DNA from: Pterobdella sp. o SKG-2022
Taxonomy: Eukaryota > Annelida > Clitellata > Hirudinida > Piscicolidae
NCBI GenBank assembly: GCA_964035795.1
Contig: OZ038324.1
Location: forward strand, 9,830,772-9,894,771
Length of the DNA stretch: 64,000 nucleotides
Direction of reading: 5' to 3'
Below the pieces are notes generated by a model, which worked only from the letters and a program-made list of their open reading frames with translations, did not search any database and was not told where the DNA came from. Every line of letters starts with the position of its first letter. The stretch's first letter is position 1. This document shows positions 1 through 18,200 of the stretch, piece after piece. The translations under genes were made by a program, and so were the position numbers.

Positions 1-1212
1 AGCCACTCTCTTCAACATATACCTCTCAGACATAACACTCCCCAAAATCAGCTCACTCAACCTCATAACCTACGCAGACGATATCACCATAACATCATCT
101 CACCCTAACATCAACACAGCCGCCCATAACCTCCTCCCATACCTCAATGAAATACACACATGGGCTCACAATAACAAGCTTCAAATCAACCCTACCAAAA
201 CCACATCAACTCTCATGACCCCAGACCCATCAGAATATAACAAACCTCTAAACATCCACATCAACAAAATTTTCATCCCCACCACCTCCAACCCTACCAT
301 TTTTGGCTTAACTTTTGACCCCAAACTAAAATACTCCACCCACACAGACAACACCATCACTAAAACAAAAAAAACACTTAATCTCCTAAAACTCCTCACA
401 TCAACACACTGGGAAAAAAGCAAAGAAACACTCATCACCACATACAAAACATTACTCCTTCCTATCATCGAATACGCCAACACCATCTGGTCACCCATCA
501 TCTCATCCACCTCCCTCATAAACTCCAAAAAATTCAAAACGCAGCCTTGAGAACAAGCACTGGCTGCATCCTAGCCACCAACACCCAACACCTCCACTCA
601 GAGACCAAAATCCTCTCACTCCAAAACCATCTCAAACTCCACGCATCAAAACTCGCTCAAAAAGTCTCCCACCCCACTCATCCCCTACACCCACTCACCA
701 CACAAGAAGCCCACCCCAGATACAAAAAAAAATTCACATTCAACAACATCAACTACACCCTAAACATACCCTCTTCCACCAAGACCACCTCTCACACACA
801 AATAAAAAACAACATGAAAACAATACACACAAAAATAGTTCATGACTACATATCCACTCACACCAAAATCTTCAGCAAGCAACCCCCACCCATTCATGAA
901 TCAGAAACCACCCTAGACCACCACACTCGCCGCACTCTCGCCCAACTCAGATCAAATATATCACCTTTCATCCTCTCATACCTCAACAAAATCTCACCCT
1001 CATCTCATCCCTCACCTTCATGCCCACTCTGCCAAACACACATTCACGACATCCCTCACCTCTTCACCTTCCCCAAAATAAATACCACACTGGGCCCCGA
1101 GAGCCTGTGGACCGACCCCGCGAGAGCGGCTGAGCTTCTCGACCACTGGACGATCTTGATGGGGACATGAGAAGCACCCAACAAGACTAGGGTGTTCGGG
1201 GTAAAAAAAAAA
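1..1212 (+). mobile_element. 3' end of a jockey-type LINE (non-LTR retrotransposon), decayed
   Basis: The window opens inside a reverse transcriptase reading frame (frame starting at base 2). The catalytic YADD box is at 71-82, followed by the usual thumb region with an HTWAHNNKLQINPTKT-like stretch. The frame shifts by one base near 518-520, where one nucleotide appears to be missing. The C-terminal part then continues in another frame (523-1170). It ends in the CPLC...H...HLF motif and LW..PA..AELLDHW tail typical of jockey-family ORF2 proteins. In the zinc-knuckle-like motif the expected last Cys is Phe (HLFTFP). The GC-rich 3' end and the A-run at 1203-1212 look like the element's 3' terminus. 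The frameshift makes this copy inactive. The 5' part lies outside the window. Confidence 0.9.
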
Positions 1213-2099
1213 CAGGCCCACCTGCAAAGCTCATGAAGGTTTGGCGTGCAGTTATATTTAAAATGTCTGAGCATAAAAGCTTATTGAAGTCAAGTTTCCT
1301 CGAGAGTTTAACTCGAAGAATGCAATGAAACTTATGAATGTTTTGACGTAATTTTTTGAAATAAAAGCTCTGAGTTCACAAAGGACGACTTTAAATTTTA
1401 ATGATAGAAATTGAATTTAAAAAATGACACGTCACACTGAGCTTTTCAAACTTGTCACTGCTTCTTAAATATCTCACGAATTTATTGAATTTCAGTTTGC
1501 CTTCTCCTTTATCCATCCATCCATCTGTTCAACACTATCTATACATCCATCCATCCAGCAGTATTCATCCATCCATCCTCCCACTCCTACCTCGTCCAGT
1601 ATTCAAACACCTTTGAAGGATTGATATTTCCAACTGCATGCCTCAGTTGGAATCAGTTTATGAGAAGTGAACTTGACTTTAGAAAGAAAAACTGGGCAAA
1701 TTGAGCAATTCTTTTTATGACAACCACCGACTTGAGCGACATCAGCATTAGTGAGTCTTGACGCGTCCTGTGTTACAACTTTCAAGGAAGCAACTCCAAA
1801 CAAATTGCGATGTTCAAATTGAATATAGAAAAAATTAAAATTAAAAATATGAATTGATTTGTAAAAGTTCCAAATATCAACCCTACAGAACGCCGAAATC
1901 TTCAATGAGGGTTGCAAGGTGATGTTCGGACTGTCCCTTCTGGGTGGGTGTGTCTCAATACCCCACAAATTTCAAATGTCATGTTCAGTCGTTGAATATA
2001 TTTATACGTAATGTCCAACCCATGGAAACGCACGTAAAACAATGATGATGGCCTGTATGAATTAATTATTAGCAATGTAGCAGGCATGAAATCGAGCAG
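1213..2099. other. AT-rich non-coding stretch with ATCC repeats
   Basis: No convincing exon is seen. Degenerate ATCC tetranucleotide repeats lie at about 1510-1580. The rest is AT-rich and is probably intron or upstream DNA of the exon at 2100. Confidence 0.6.
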
Positions 2100-4649
2100 A
2101 TAAGGCGGTGGTGGAAATGAACAAATGGGACTTGATTCCAGTGCTAATGCAGGGACTGCTGGTGCACCAAGACAGCCCTCCACTCATCGCTAACTGCTGC
2201 AGTCTCCTTGGGTCTATGGTCGATGCCGAAGGTGGGCTTGTTGTGCTGTGTATGTGTGTGCGTGTTTTTATTTACGTGCGTGTGTTTATGCGATAAATAA
2301 CTCTACTTCCACAATAAATGTTTGTTTTTGTGTCGTGCACGTGCAAATATGCATGGCTGAATGTGAAAATACCGTTATAAATCAGTCTTAAAAGTCAATT
2401 GATCATAGAGGAGAGCTCGTATGTCTTATCACTGGTCGAGTCAGAAGGTGGTTTTCTGCCAGACATCAAAGGTGTGTTTAAAATTTCCTATATTAAATGC
2501 CGTCCTAAAAGAGATGATATTGTTTGATATTTGATGCAAGGAACATAAAAGCTTGTGTTTTGCAGCAAGGAGAGATTAGTGGATTTAAACAGGATGCTAT
2601 CTGCTCGCATGGAATTTGTATGCTCATCACTGAAACCAATCTATCATAACAAATATGAAAAAATATAGTATGAAAAGTAACAAGCATGTACAACGGCTGT
2701 AAAAATTATGGAAAAATTTTGCAAAAGTATAGTAAAAAAGGTGGTCATTGATCAATCAAGACTGGCAAGGACTTATTCAAATAAGGTGTGAAAAGAGCAG
2801 AACTGTTATTGTGATTAAATTTAATCTTTTTGAAGTGTTGAACATTTTTTTGAGCCTTATACTTGATCACTACAATTGAATTTTGCGGTTTTATTGAAAT
2901 TTTTTCGACAAGAATTTTCAAAAGATTATTTTTCAAAGAATGAGCATTTTAAAACTAATTCTGTGGTTCTAAACGAAAAAAAAAAACATTTAGGGATTTG
3001 GATACGAATGAAAGCGCTTAAAAGTATGGCGAAGCACAACAGATGAAATGATAAAACGTGTCTTCATAGAAATCGAGATGAAATACACTAATACGAGCCA
3101 AAGAAATAAAATTCATTAAAGAAAACAGAAAATGAAAAACAATCATACAAATCATGGAAATAGAAAACAAAATTTTTTAAACCAGATGAAAAATAAAAAA
3201 CAGCAAAATGTAGAAACAAAAATGAAATGATATGAAACATGAAATACATAAAAATATGAATAACAACACATGGGAAAATAAAAAAAATAAAAAAAACACA
3301 AAACAAAAAATATTAATTAAAAAAAAAGAATAAACACAAACAGGAATAGAACTGCTCTCCTTTTTGTGGAAGAAGCATATGGATGACTACAGAACAGCTC
3401 ACACAATCTGCAAAGTCATCTATGGACTCACTAGATGTGGTTGTGTCTTTGTCTTTGTGTAGTTGTATGTCAGTTTATGGGGTTGTGTGGTTGGGTGTGG
3501 TTGTGTGGTTGGGTGTGTTTGTGTGTCAGTTTATGGGGTTGTGTGGTTGTGTGGTTGGGTGTGGTTGTGTGTCAGTGTGATTATTGTGGTTGGGGTTATT
3601 TTTGGTTTGTGTGTTTTCGGGGTTTGTGAGTTTTTGCGTGTAAATTTTCTTGTAGTTGTGTGTGGGTCTTTTGTGGGAAGTTGTGTTTTTGGTTGTATAA
3701 GTGATGTGGGTGGCTCTGTGTTTTTATGTTTTATGGTTGTGTGTAATGTGTGCGTGATACTGTGTGTTTTGTAGTGTGTAATGTGTGTGTGGTACTGTGT
3801 TTTGTGTGGTTGTAATGTGTGTTTCTTTGTATGTAGCTTTGTGTTATGTGATATGTGGCGTTATGTGCGTCTGAGTTGATGCAATAAGACATGGGACTAT
3901 TATGTTTTATTCATTCTCATCTTAAATTGCCTTCATGATTTGAATATTTGAATGGACAACCTTCATTTGTCTATATATGCCTGTGTGTATGTGTTCATGC
4001 TTTTGTCTGTACGAGTTGGTGCATTATTATGTGGATGTCTATATGCTTGTCTATATTAATATATGAATTATTATGTGTTTTGTGTTTACGTATGTGTGTG
4101 TGCATGAGTTTTTTATGTATGTGAAAACCACGTGAACATTTGGCAGAAGACATCGTTTCGGACATCAAGTGTGGAGGTGTGTGGCAAGTGGTCAATGATA
4201 TGGCTTATGCCTATATCGATAAATATGTATGTCTGTGTGTGTTTGTTTTTTTGTGTGTGTTTGTGTGTATGTGTGTTTTTTGTTTGTATTATGTCATGTT
4301 GTGTGGGAGTTGCATGATACTTGACAAATGCAATGAGTATATCTTGCATTTTTAAGATAATAAAGGGTGACACATTCTTTTTGTTTTCTCGAGTTACATT
4401 ATTACTTGAGATTGTCGTTCATTTAAGCCACCCCATATTAAACCTATTTTCGCAATATTTTAACCACCATCCAACCAATCATATGACCACTCCATTATAA
4501 ACTTTGACCTTACCCAAATCACCCATTCATCTCCACACCCTCTGACCCCATCACCACAACCACTGACCTCAGCACCACACCCTCAGGAGTTCAGACAAAT
4601 GTGTATAGAAATCCTAAAAAGAGTTCGTGACCTTAAGCCTAGTCTTTGA
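2100..4649 (+). CDS. 3' part of an unidentified helical-repeat (ARM/HEAT-like) protein gene
   Basis: Three exons join in one frame. Exon 2100-2231 follows a gcag acceptor and ends at GAAG|GTGGGC. Exon 4147-4226 follows ggcag and ends at TAT|GTATGT. The last exon, 4587-4649, follows ccctcag and ends in TGA at 4647-4649. The peptide (about 90 residues) is helical with a repeat feel: motifs include WDLIPVLMQGLLVHQD, LIANCCSLLGSMVDAE, CGGVWQVVNDMAYAY and RQMCIEILKRVRDL, as in ARM/HEAT repeats. Splice phases agree at both introns. The family was not identified and the 5' exons are not in the window or not recognised. The last exon and most of the middle exon are repeated in the tandem duplication (5541-5602 and 5963-6025). 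The gene is convergent with the receptor gene to the right. Confidence 0.55.
2232..4146 (+). other. Intron with G/T-rich minisatellite
   Basis: This is the intron between the first two recognised exons of the helical-repeat gene. It is AT-rich on the left and strongly G/T-biased at about 3430-3860. No coding exon is recognised inside. Confidence 0.5.
3430..3860 (+). repeat. G/T-rich degenerate minisatellite
   Basis: The stretch is built from variants of GGTTGTGTGGTTGGGTGTGG with interspersed TGTGTGTCAGTTTATGGGG units. Nearly every base on the + strand is G or T. GG/GGG runs are frequent, so two-tier G-quadruplex folding is possible (inference). Confidence 0.8.
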
Positions 4650-5540
4650 TCCTTGATGGACTTTTGAGATCCCATCCATCTATGTTCTTTTTGATTAAGT
4701 ATTTAAGTTTTTGTGTGTTTATGGGTGTGTTTTCACATCTTCATGTGAATGCTTTTGTGTGTAAGTGTACGTGTGTGAATGTAGGTCTTTTTTATGCATA
4801 ACTTGGTGCCCTAACGAAGAGGATGTGACGAAGCTGTGACATCCTTCATCATTATGCCCGATAACATGCATTTGTAGCGTACCATACATTTATGAGTACA
4901 ATATCTTTTGTTTGATTAGCCTAATTTCCATTTTGGAATCGTTATATTAAATTTCGAAAAATTGCTAATTGTCATGGCGTTGAATTTTAAGTTTCAAAAA
5001 TAGCCTGAAACACATCAGAAGTTTATTGATCCAATAATTTGGGACAATCGGCATGATACCCACATGACAAGAGTAAATTACTGATAAAATTGACAAAAAT
5101 TTGGGAAAAATCTCAATGACGTTTTCACGAAGCACAGACGTTTGTTACTAATTTCAGTGGAAACCAAACAATTAGAAAAGAATCATTGTTGACTTTGTTA
5201 ATGAAATTATCGATCTTAACCAAAATTTCTTTTCATAAATCATTGAACACGACTGTGTTCTAAAAGTTTTCATTAAGGAGATTTATAGTACATGGTGGTC
5301 TATTGGTAAGATAGGGCTGTTAGTTGTTGTTGGCTAACGATTTCAAATCTCCGCCACTTGTACAGCTAAAATTCCTCGTTTTGAATTTTTTTTTGTTTCT
5401 GCAACCAAACACCGCCATAAAGCCCTGCCGGAAGCTGGAGCTCATGAAGCAGTAGGTGATGGGGTTGGAGCAGGAAGAGACGAAAGAGAGAAGATGGATG
5501 AGGTTCATACTAAAAAGACTCAAATGCCTGCGGAAGTGGT
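4165..5540. repeat. Tandem duplication, distal unit A (1,376 bp)
   Basis: This unit is repeated head-to-tail as 5541-6888. No base difference was noticed by eye except a 28-bp segment (5450-5477) present only here. The unit starts inside an exon of the + strand helical-repeat gene (4147-4226) and ends inside the last exon of the minus-strand receptor. The two breakpoints share a 2-bp microhomology (TC at 4165-4166 and 6889-6890). The unit holds the last exon of the helical-repeat gene (4587-4649) and a receptor TM7 coding fragment (5320-5540). Confidence 0.95.
5320..5540 (-). pseudogene. Orphan 3' exon fragment of the CCK-type receptor (TM7 and tail)
   Basis: On the minus strand this encodes the receptor from just after TM6 to the stop at 5320. 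It contains HLLSFVSSCSNPITYCFM (TM7 with the NPxxY motif), then SSFRQGFMAVFGC, a close match to the CCK receptor helix 8 region, and a short tail. The reading frame is intact, but the fragment begins at the duplication junction and has no known splice acceptor joining it to the rest of the gene. It is the undamaged copy of the segment broken in unit B. If the duplication is an assembly artefact, this is the real 3' end of the receptor. Confidence 0.85.
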
Positions 5541-6817
5541 TCAAGTGTGGAGGTGTGTGGCAAGTGGTCAATGATATGGCTTATGCCTATATCGATAAAT
5601 ATGTATGTCTGTGTGTGTTTGTTTTTTTGTGTGTGTTTGTGTGTATGTGTGTTTTTTGTTTGTATTATGTCATGTTGTGTGGGAGTTGCATGATACTTGA
5701 CAAATGCAATGAGTATATCTTGCATTTTTAAGATAATAAAGGGTGACACATTCTTTTTGTTTTCTCGAGTTACATTATTACTTGAGATTGTCGTTCATTT
5801 AAGCCACCCCATATTAAACCTATTTTCGCAATATTTTAACCACCATCCAACCAATCATATGACCACTCCATTATAAACTTTGACCTTACCCAAATCACCC
5901 ATTCATCTCCACACCCTCTGACCCCATCACCACAACCACTGACCTCAGCACCACACCCTCAGGAGTTCAGACAAATGTGTATAGAAATCCTAAAAAGAGT
6001 TCGTGACCTTAAGCCTAGTCTTTGATCCTTGATGGACTTTTGAGATCCCATCCATCTATGTTCTTTTTGATTAAGTATTTAAGTTTTTGTGTGTTTATGG
6101 GTGTGTTTTCACATCTTCATGTGAATGCTTTTGTGTGTAAGTGTACGTGTGTGAATGTAGGTCTTTTTTATGCATAACTTGGTGCCCTAACGAAGAGGAT
6201 GTGACGAAGCTGTGACATCCTTCATCATTATGCCCGATAACATGCATTTGTAGCGTACCATACATTTATGAGTACAATATCTTTTGTTTGATTAGCCTAA
6301 TTTCCATTTTGGAATCGTTATATTAAATTTCGAAAAATTGCTAATTGTCATGGCGTTGAATTTTAAGTTTCAAAAATAGCCTGAAACACATCAGAAGTTT
6401 ATTGATCCAATAATTTGGGACAATCGGCATGATACCCACATGACAAGAGTAAATTACTGATAAAATTGACAAAAATTTGGGAAAAATCTCAATGACGTTT
6501 TCACGAAGCACAGACGTTTGTTACTAATTTCAGTGGAAACCAAACAATTAGAAAAGAATCATTGTTGACTTTGTTAATGAAATTATCGATCTTAACCAAA
6601 ATTTCTTTTCATAAATCATTGAACACGACTGTGTTCTAAAAGTTTTCATTAAGGAGATTTATAGTACATGGTGGTCTATTGGTAAGATAGGGCTGTTAGT
6701 TGTTGTTGGCTAACGATTTCAAATCTCCGCCACTTGTACAGCTAAAATTCCTCGTTTTGAATTTTTTTTTGTTTCTGCAACCAAACACCGCCATAAAGCC
6801 CTGCCGGAAGCTGGAGC

Positions 6818-12820
<6,003 letters not shown>

Positions 12821-14231
12821 ATTTTGTCTAAAATGTTTTACAGCTCAAAATAGTTAGTGGGTCGTAGTTGACTTCCCCAACGTAAAATGATTTAATGCAG
12901 ACTTTATTCAATCTCTTTACAACTCAATTTGAACATTATATACGATCAAAATTTAATTTTTTCTATCGCCTATGTTTGAAATTAGATTTTAAATTGATAT
13001 TCATATTTTACATAGATTTATTTCGTTATTGTTTTTCAAACTCTCGCAGATTTTTGTAAATAAATCCCTGTTTCTTCCAAACTATTTTTTTTGATAATAA
13101 ACATCTATTGAAAGTATAAAAACTTATAAGCAAGGTTTCAAATGGAAGGAATATTGAAGCATATGAAAGGGATGGTTTTTCACTGATAAGAGCTCATGAG
13201 GTATTTATGACAGTTATAGAGTTCTTATCCTAAAAACCTTCTTGTGAGTTTTTTTATCTTGTATATTCTTAATTCTGATTTTTGAGCATCAAGTAAGTTG
13301 TTTTTTAAAAACTTTTTTCAAAAACACGGGTGTATGTTGGCTTTGAGAATGCGCTTACTCATCAAGAATTCTTTGGACCTTCAAATACTTTATTTCAAAC
13401 AATGTAGAGATTTATAAGTTCATCGATTTTGATTGAATTATCTTCTCAAATTTAATTTATATTTTTTTGTATCGAAAATATTTTTGAAGTTATTTTTTGA
13501 TCATTTTTGATGAAACATTGTTTAAATTAAAATAAATTTTGTTAAAAACAGCCATTTTGTTTTGTGAACGATTCCAACTTATTTTTACCAACCAGTTCAA
13601 CTTTTAAATATTTAGTTTAAATCTTCATTTCACTTTCAAACGGGCTTTAAATGTTTTTTAGTTATCCAAACCAAAAATAACCTCAAAACTAACTTTTGAA
13701 AACTTATCTAACATCAAGATTTGTCCAGATCTTATAACCTAATAATTTTAAGCCATTTTGCTTACAAACGGAGCTCACGTTTAAGATAAGTGAACGTTTA
13801 TAAAGCTTTGTGTGTTGATGTGAGTGCATCTGTTTTCAACCTGGCGACAGACTCGGAACATTTTTTCTTCATTATTCCCATCGAGCATCGAACATTTCAA
13901 GATGCCTCAAGCTGTGCTGCAGAGAACTTGAGGTGCAGATGAACTCAATCAGTATGACTCATATAAACTCATCACTCATATATTTTATCTAATTGTTATC
14001 ATTAACCTAATGTTCTCATATTCTATCATATTCGTTACACCCTCTCAACCCCTCCCTCTCACACCAGCCTCCCTCACACCAGTCTCCCTCACACCAGCCT
14101 CCCTCACTCCATCTTCCTTCTTATACCACTCTCTCTCACACCACTCTCTTGTACTTCATGTACCCCATGTCAAGCCTTGACGTATTTGAGTTAAAAGATT
14201 TTTTAATACATTTTAACATTTTTAAAACAAA
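12821..14231. other. Intergenic, AT-rich, with a CT/CA-rich repeat
   Basis: No exon is recognised between the receptor start codon and the next minus-strand exon. A short degenerate repeat of CCTCCCTCACACCAG lies at about 14050-14150. The receptor promoter should lie just right of 12820, but no core element could be assigned. Confidence 0.6.
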
Positions 14232-14864
14232 TTAAGACATGTATCTTTTCAACAATTTTCGAAATCGTGAACTTTTGCGGCCAGCAGAAGACTTGCTTTT
14301 GGAGTGCCATTTTCTCACCATATCGAGCAAACTCCTCGACCTGGACACTCTGCTTGGACTGTCGAGCACCTGGTACTCGAAGCGAGAAGCATCGTGATTT
14401 TTGTGCACTTGATTCCAGTGGTCCATACATTTCAACTCCTTCTTGGACACCATTCCAGAAGACAACATTTCTTTTTCCAGGTGTTTTAGAATCTGACGTT
14501 TGGTGCGGTCAGTCAGCTGCGCTGCTGCCTTCTTGGAGCCAGCCATGGCCCTTAGCTTTAGTTCTTCATAGTTGTGAGGTTTTGGTGGTGTTCTGGAAAG
14601 ATCAAAAGCTTCAAATTTTTCTATTATTTCCGACGGGCTTTCTCTCATTTCTATGGAAGAAGGACTAAGGGAACTCGACTGAGTTTCTGAGTCGTACGTT
14701 CCAGAGGAATCTAGAGAAGCCAACCCTCGATTCGAGTTGACGTTTGTGTTCATGAGGTAGTAGTGGGAAGGTTTTCTGTGAAAATGGAGGCTCGTTGGCA
14801 TGCTGTAAGTTCTTCGTCTCCCTCTCTGCTTGAAATATGAGAAATTATATTGCGCTTGAGTCCC
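14232..14864 (-). CDS. C-terminal exon of an unrecognised basic, Ser-rich protein
   Basis: The exon follows a good acceptor (ttttatgtag) and is open for about 210 codons to TAA at 14232. It is Ser/Arg/Lys-rich. The middle part is helical (EELKLRAMAGSKKAAAQL, RQILKHLEKEMLSSGM) and the C-terminus is very basic (KSSRFRKLLKRYMS). No catalytic or membrane segment is visible. It could be the last exon of the Ig/sushi gene to the right, as a cytoplasmic or heparin-binding tail, or a separate gene. No splice junction linking it was found. Confidence 0.55.
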   Translation of the reverse strand, partial: GTQAQYNFSYFKQRGRRRTYSMPTSLHFHRKPSHYYLMNTNVNSNRGLASLDSSGTYDSETQSSSLSPSSIEMRESPSEIIEKFEAFDLSRTPPKPHNYEELKLRAMAGSKKAAAQLTDRTKRQILKHLEKEMLSSGMVSKKELKCMDHWNQVHKNHDASRFEYQVLDSPSRVSRSRSLLDMVRKWHSKSKSSAGRKSSRFRKLLKRYMS

Positions 14865-15263
14865 TACATAAAATGTGGAATAATGACTCCTAACCACTCA
14901 CCCTTACATTGTAGGCCATTTCCATTTAAGAATTCAAAGCCAATTAATAAAACGATTTAATAAAATATTTGAATAAATTAAATACGATATTTTAAAAATG
15001 TTTGAAAAATGTTAAAAAACTACAAACAAAAATTATTTTCTTTAAATGACGTCTCATAAAATTTAATTTAATAGCTAGCAATCACAGCGAATTGAAAATT
15101 GTTCATATTTATATTTCCCTCATTCAGGTTTTAACAAACAAAACTAAAAATTTTGTTATACCCTGGCAATAGAACCATAATCAAAACCAAAAAACATTCT
15201 AATTCACAACTCAATAAAAATTCAGAACAGTGTTAAAAAAACTCTCCACCACCACAAACCACT

Positions 15264-18200
15264 TCACAAGCACCAGATGTTTTCTCCATGCCAGTATGGC
15301 AAGTAGGTGCTGCCTGGTAAGGTTGTTGAAGGAAATGTTTTGAATGTGGTTGTTGTTAAAATAGTTGTAGATGTCTCAGTGGTGGTAGCTGCAGTGGTGA
15401 GGGTGGTGGCTCTAGTGGTGAGGGTGGTGATTTCAGGGGTGAGGGTGGTGGTGTCAGTGGTGAGGGTGGTGGTGGTAGAAGATGTTAAGGCATTATTTTT
15501 AGTGAGGGTAGTGGTAGTTGGAGATGTAGTGAGAGGAGTGGTAGTTGAAAAAGTTGTTTTAGTAGAAATATAGGAAAATGTAGGAGTTTTTCTATCAAAA
15601 AGGAACGATTCTTTTTTGAATGGAGTTTGATGTTGGTTTGAATCTCTCTTCGCTCTGCCTTTGTTTTCCTTATCATACTCAGTATAGTCATACTCTGCAT
15701 ATCTATCGACATAAGGTTTTAAATAAATCTCATCAACCCACTCTTCAGGATATAACGTGTGTTCCTCGTAGTTGGCTGTACGATTGGCGCTTTGACGACA
15801 CTGTAGTAATTGGCTTCCACCAGTTTTGTAGCCATAAATGCAAGCCAACTCACACTTGGTACCTTCCCAATTAAATTTTGTGATTTCGTTTGCGTGGTAT
15901 TCAGTTTTGGAGACGTGGAAAGCAGGATTTGCTGTGGCATCGAACCAACAAGTAGCTGTCATGCTCTCTGGCACCCGAAGGCTTGGACACTGTGAGAGAA
16001 CTGTTGTGATGGTCAAAATGTTAGTATTTACAGTTTTAATTAATCACAAAACAAGGCACCTAGTCTGCAAAAAGGAATAAAAGGTTCCCAAGCAGCACGG
16101 TCGCCCTTTTTTTGGCATTTTATTTCATTGTTTCTGCTGTCACTTAACCACCAACCAAATAAGCAACTGAACGAGCATTTTACGCCAATTTTTCTCAATG
16201 TCACTATTTGTCCTTCAGGATAAGTGACATTTATCTTAAGTTCACCGCTATAGACGCAGTTAACCCTTGTGTTCTCAGTAACGTTGAAAGAAGGACATAA
16301 ATCTGTGAAGGGTCTTATATTAACTTGCATTCGATTGTGGCTTCAGTGGTGAGTGGTTTTGTTTTGGTGGAAGGATTAACGATAAAATTTTAAATTTTTC
16401 TTTAGAATATATTAAAATACGCAAGATTCAATGAGCAATAAATAAAAGAATAGATGAATGAATTTGAAAAATCCAACTTGAGGTCTCCCGCTTCTGTCTC
16501 ATTTTCAATTGTTTCTTGCGGGTGTCTCCCACCACACTGCTGTAGTCCTTGCCCAAGTGAAGAAATAACGATATGTTTTGGACCCTCTTGTCCAACTCTT
16601 TCATTTTATGCAGCTCTTTCGTTTCGGATATCTTCATGAACTTGACAGTTTCACTTAGAGCATAGGAAGTTTGAGGAGCTGCGGAGAATGGAATATTTCA
16701 ATTATCGACTTTTTAAAACAATTAAAGTTTCTGTTTTGAAGAACAAAACAGATGCATCATTGTGGTATTTAAGCTTCATATGAAAACATATTAAAATTAC
16801 AGCAGGTTGACATGAAAACAAGAAAAAAAGTCGAAAGAGAATTATTCTAATTCTGAGCGTCACTTCTTATCTATCTTAATTAGTAAATGGAGTAAAACTA
16901 ATTCAACCAAACACTCAGTGTAATTAAAAAGAATAAATTTAGAACAGTTGATTGGAAGAAAAAAATAGAGAAATGATAAAAAATAGTGATGATGATGATG
17001 ACGTCAATGATGATGATGATGATGACGTCAATGATGATGATGATGATGACGTCAATGATGATGATGATGATGATGATGATGATGTTGTTGTTGAGTGCCA
17101 GCTTCCAAAGACTCTTCCGACACTCTTTGGAGCGAGTACCGAAAGAAACTTGCAGCTTCGAGTTGTTTGTGACTTTTGGTGAGCAGCGATAAAAATGATG
17201 GATGAATTCTCGAAATGCTTTGTGGTTGGAAGCTGACGTGGTTTAGAACCTCTTTGACACTCCTGTTGGAGTGCACACCCAGCACCACGAGAAGGTGGGT
17301 TCTTCTTCCGGGTGATGATGATGATGATGCAAAAGATATTGTTAGAAGAAAAATGACGATTATGATATTGAGAATGATGGTAAAAACTTGAACAAAATTA
17401 ACTCACTGCGCAAGTTGAGGTTTCCATTGCCATCATCATCTTTACCATCATCATCATCATCATCATCATCATCAGCATCATCATCAGCATCATCAGCATC
17501 ATCATCAGCATCATCAGCATCATTGAAATTCCCACCATCATCATTGCCACCAGCCTTCACCAAACGATGACCAATCAAACACTTAACATTAAACTTAACA
17601 CCATAATCCTCTTCTTCTTCCTCCTCATCAAAGCTCAAACCTCTGTCTTGCCTCATTGCTTTGCACACATACACAACACAATCACTCTCAGAGGCGTTGG
17701 AAACTTTGAGCAGAGACATCATTACTCCATCATTTTCCTCTTCTTTTATTTGGTATTTTTGGTTTTCAAATTCGATTTTAGTATTGTTTTTCTTAAACCA
17801 TTCCAGGCGTTTGTGGTCTTTTGATTTCAAACACACCAAGTGAAAACCCATTCCAACCTTCACAAAGAGGTGAGATTCCAGAGCAGAGACGTAACCACCC
17901 ACTATTACCACTACCCCCTCATCATCACTACCAACCTCATCAACACAAGATGTGTTTCTACAATCACCATCTCTTCTCAAAATAGCTTTTCTTCCATTTT
18001 CTTGCTCATATTTGCTGAAATCAAGTTTCCCACTACCACCAACACCAGCTCCACCAACATCATCTCTCCTATCATCATTTCCTTGATGACTGTTATCATC
18101 ATCAATGTTTTCACCAAAGTTACCAGTGATATTATTACCACCACCACTATCAACTCCTCCATTTCTAGCCTCACTACCCCAAGTACTCTCCCTCGTATAA

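Noticed and set aside
4113..5749. Apparent paralogous small proteins at 4113-4373 and 5510-5749
   Set aside because: Identical antisense frames arising from the tandem duplication. No splice or domain support.
15307..15573. Val-rich plus-strand frame
   Set aside because: Antisense of the Thr-rich mucin-like exon of the sushi gene.
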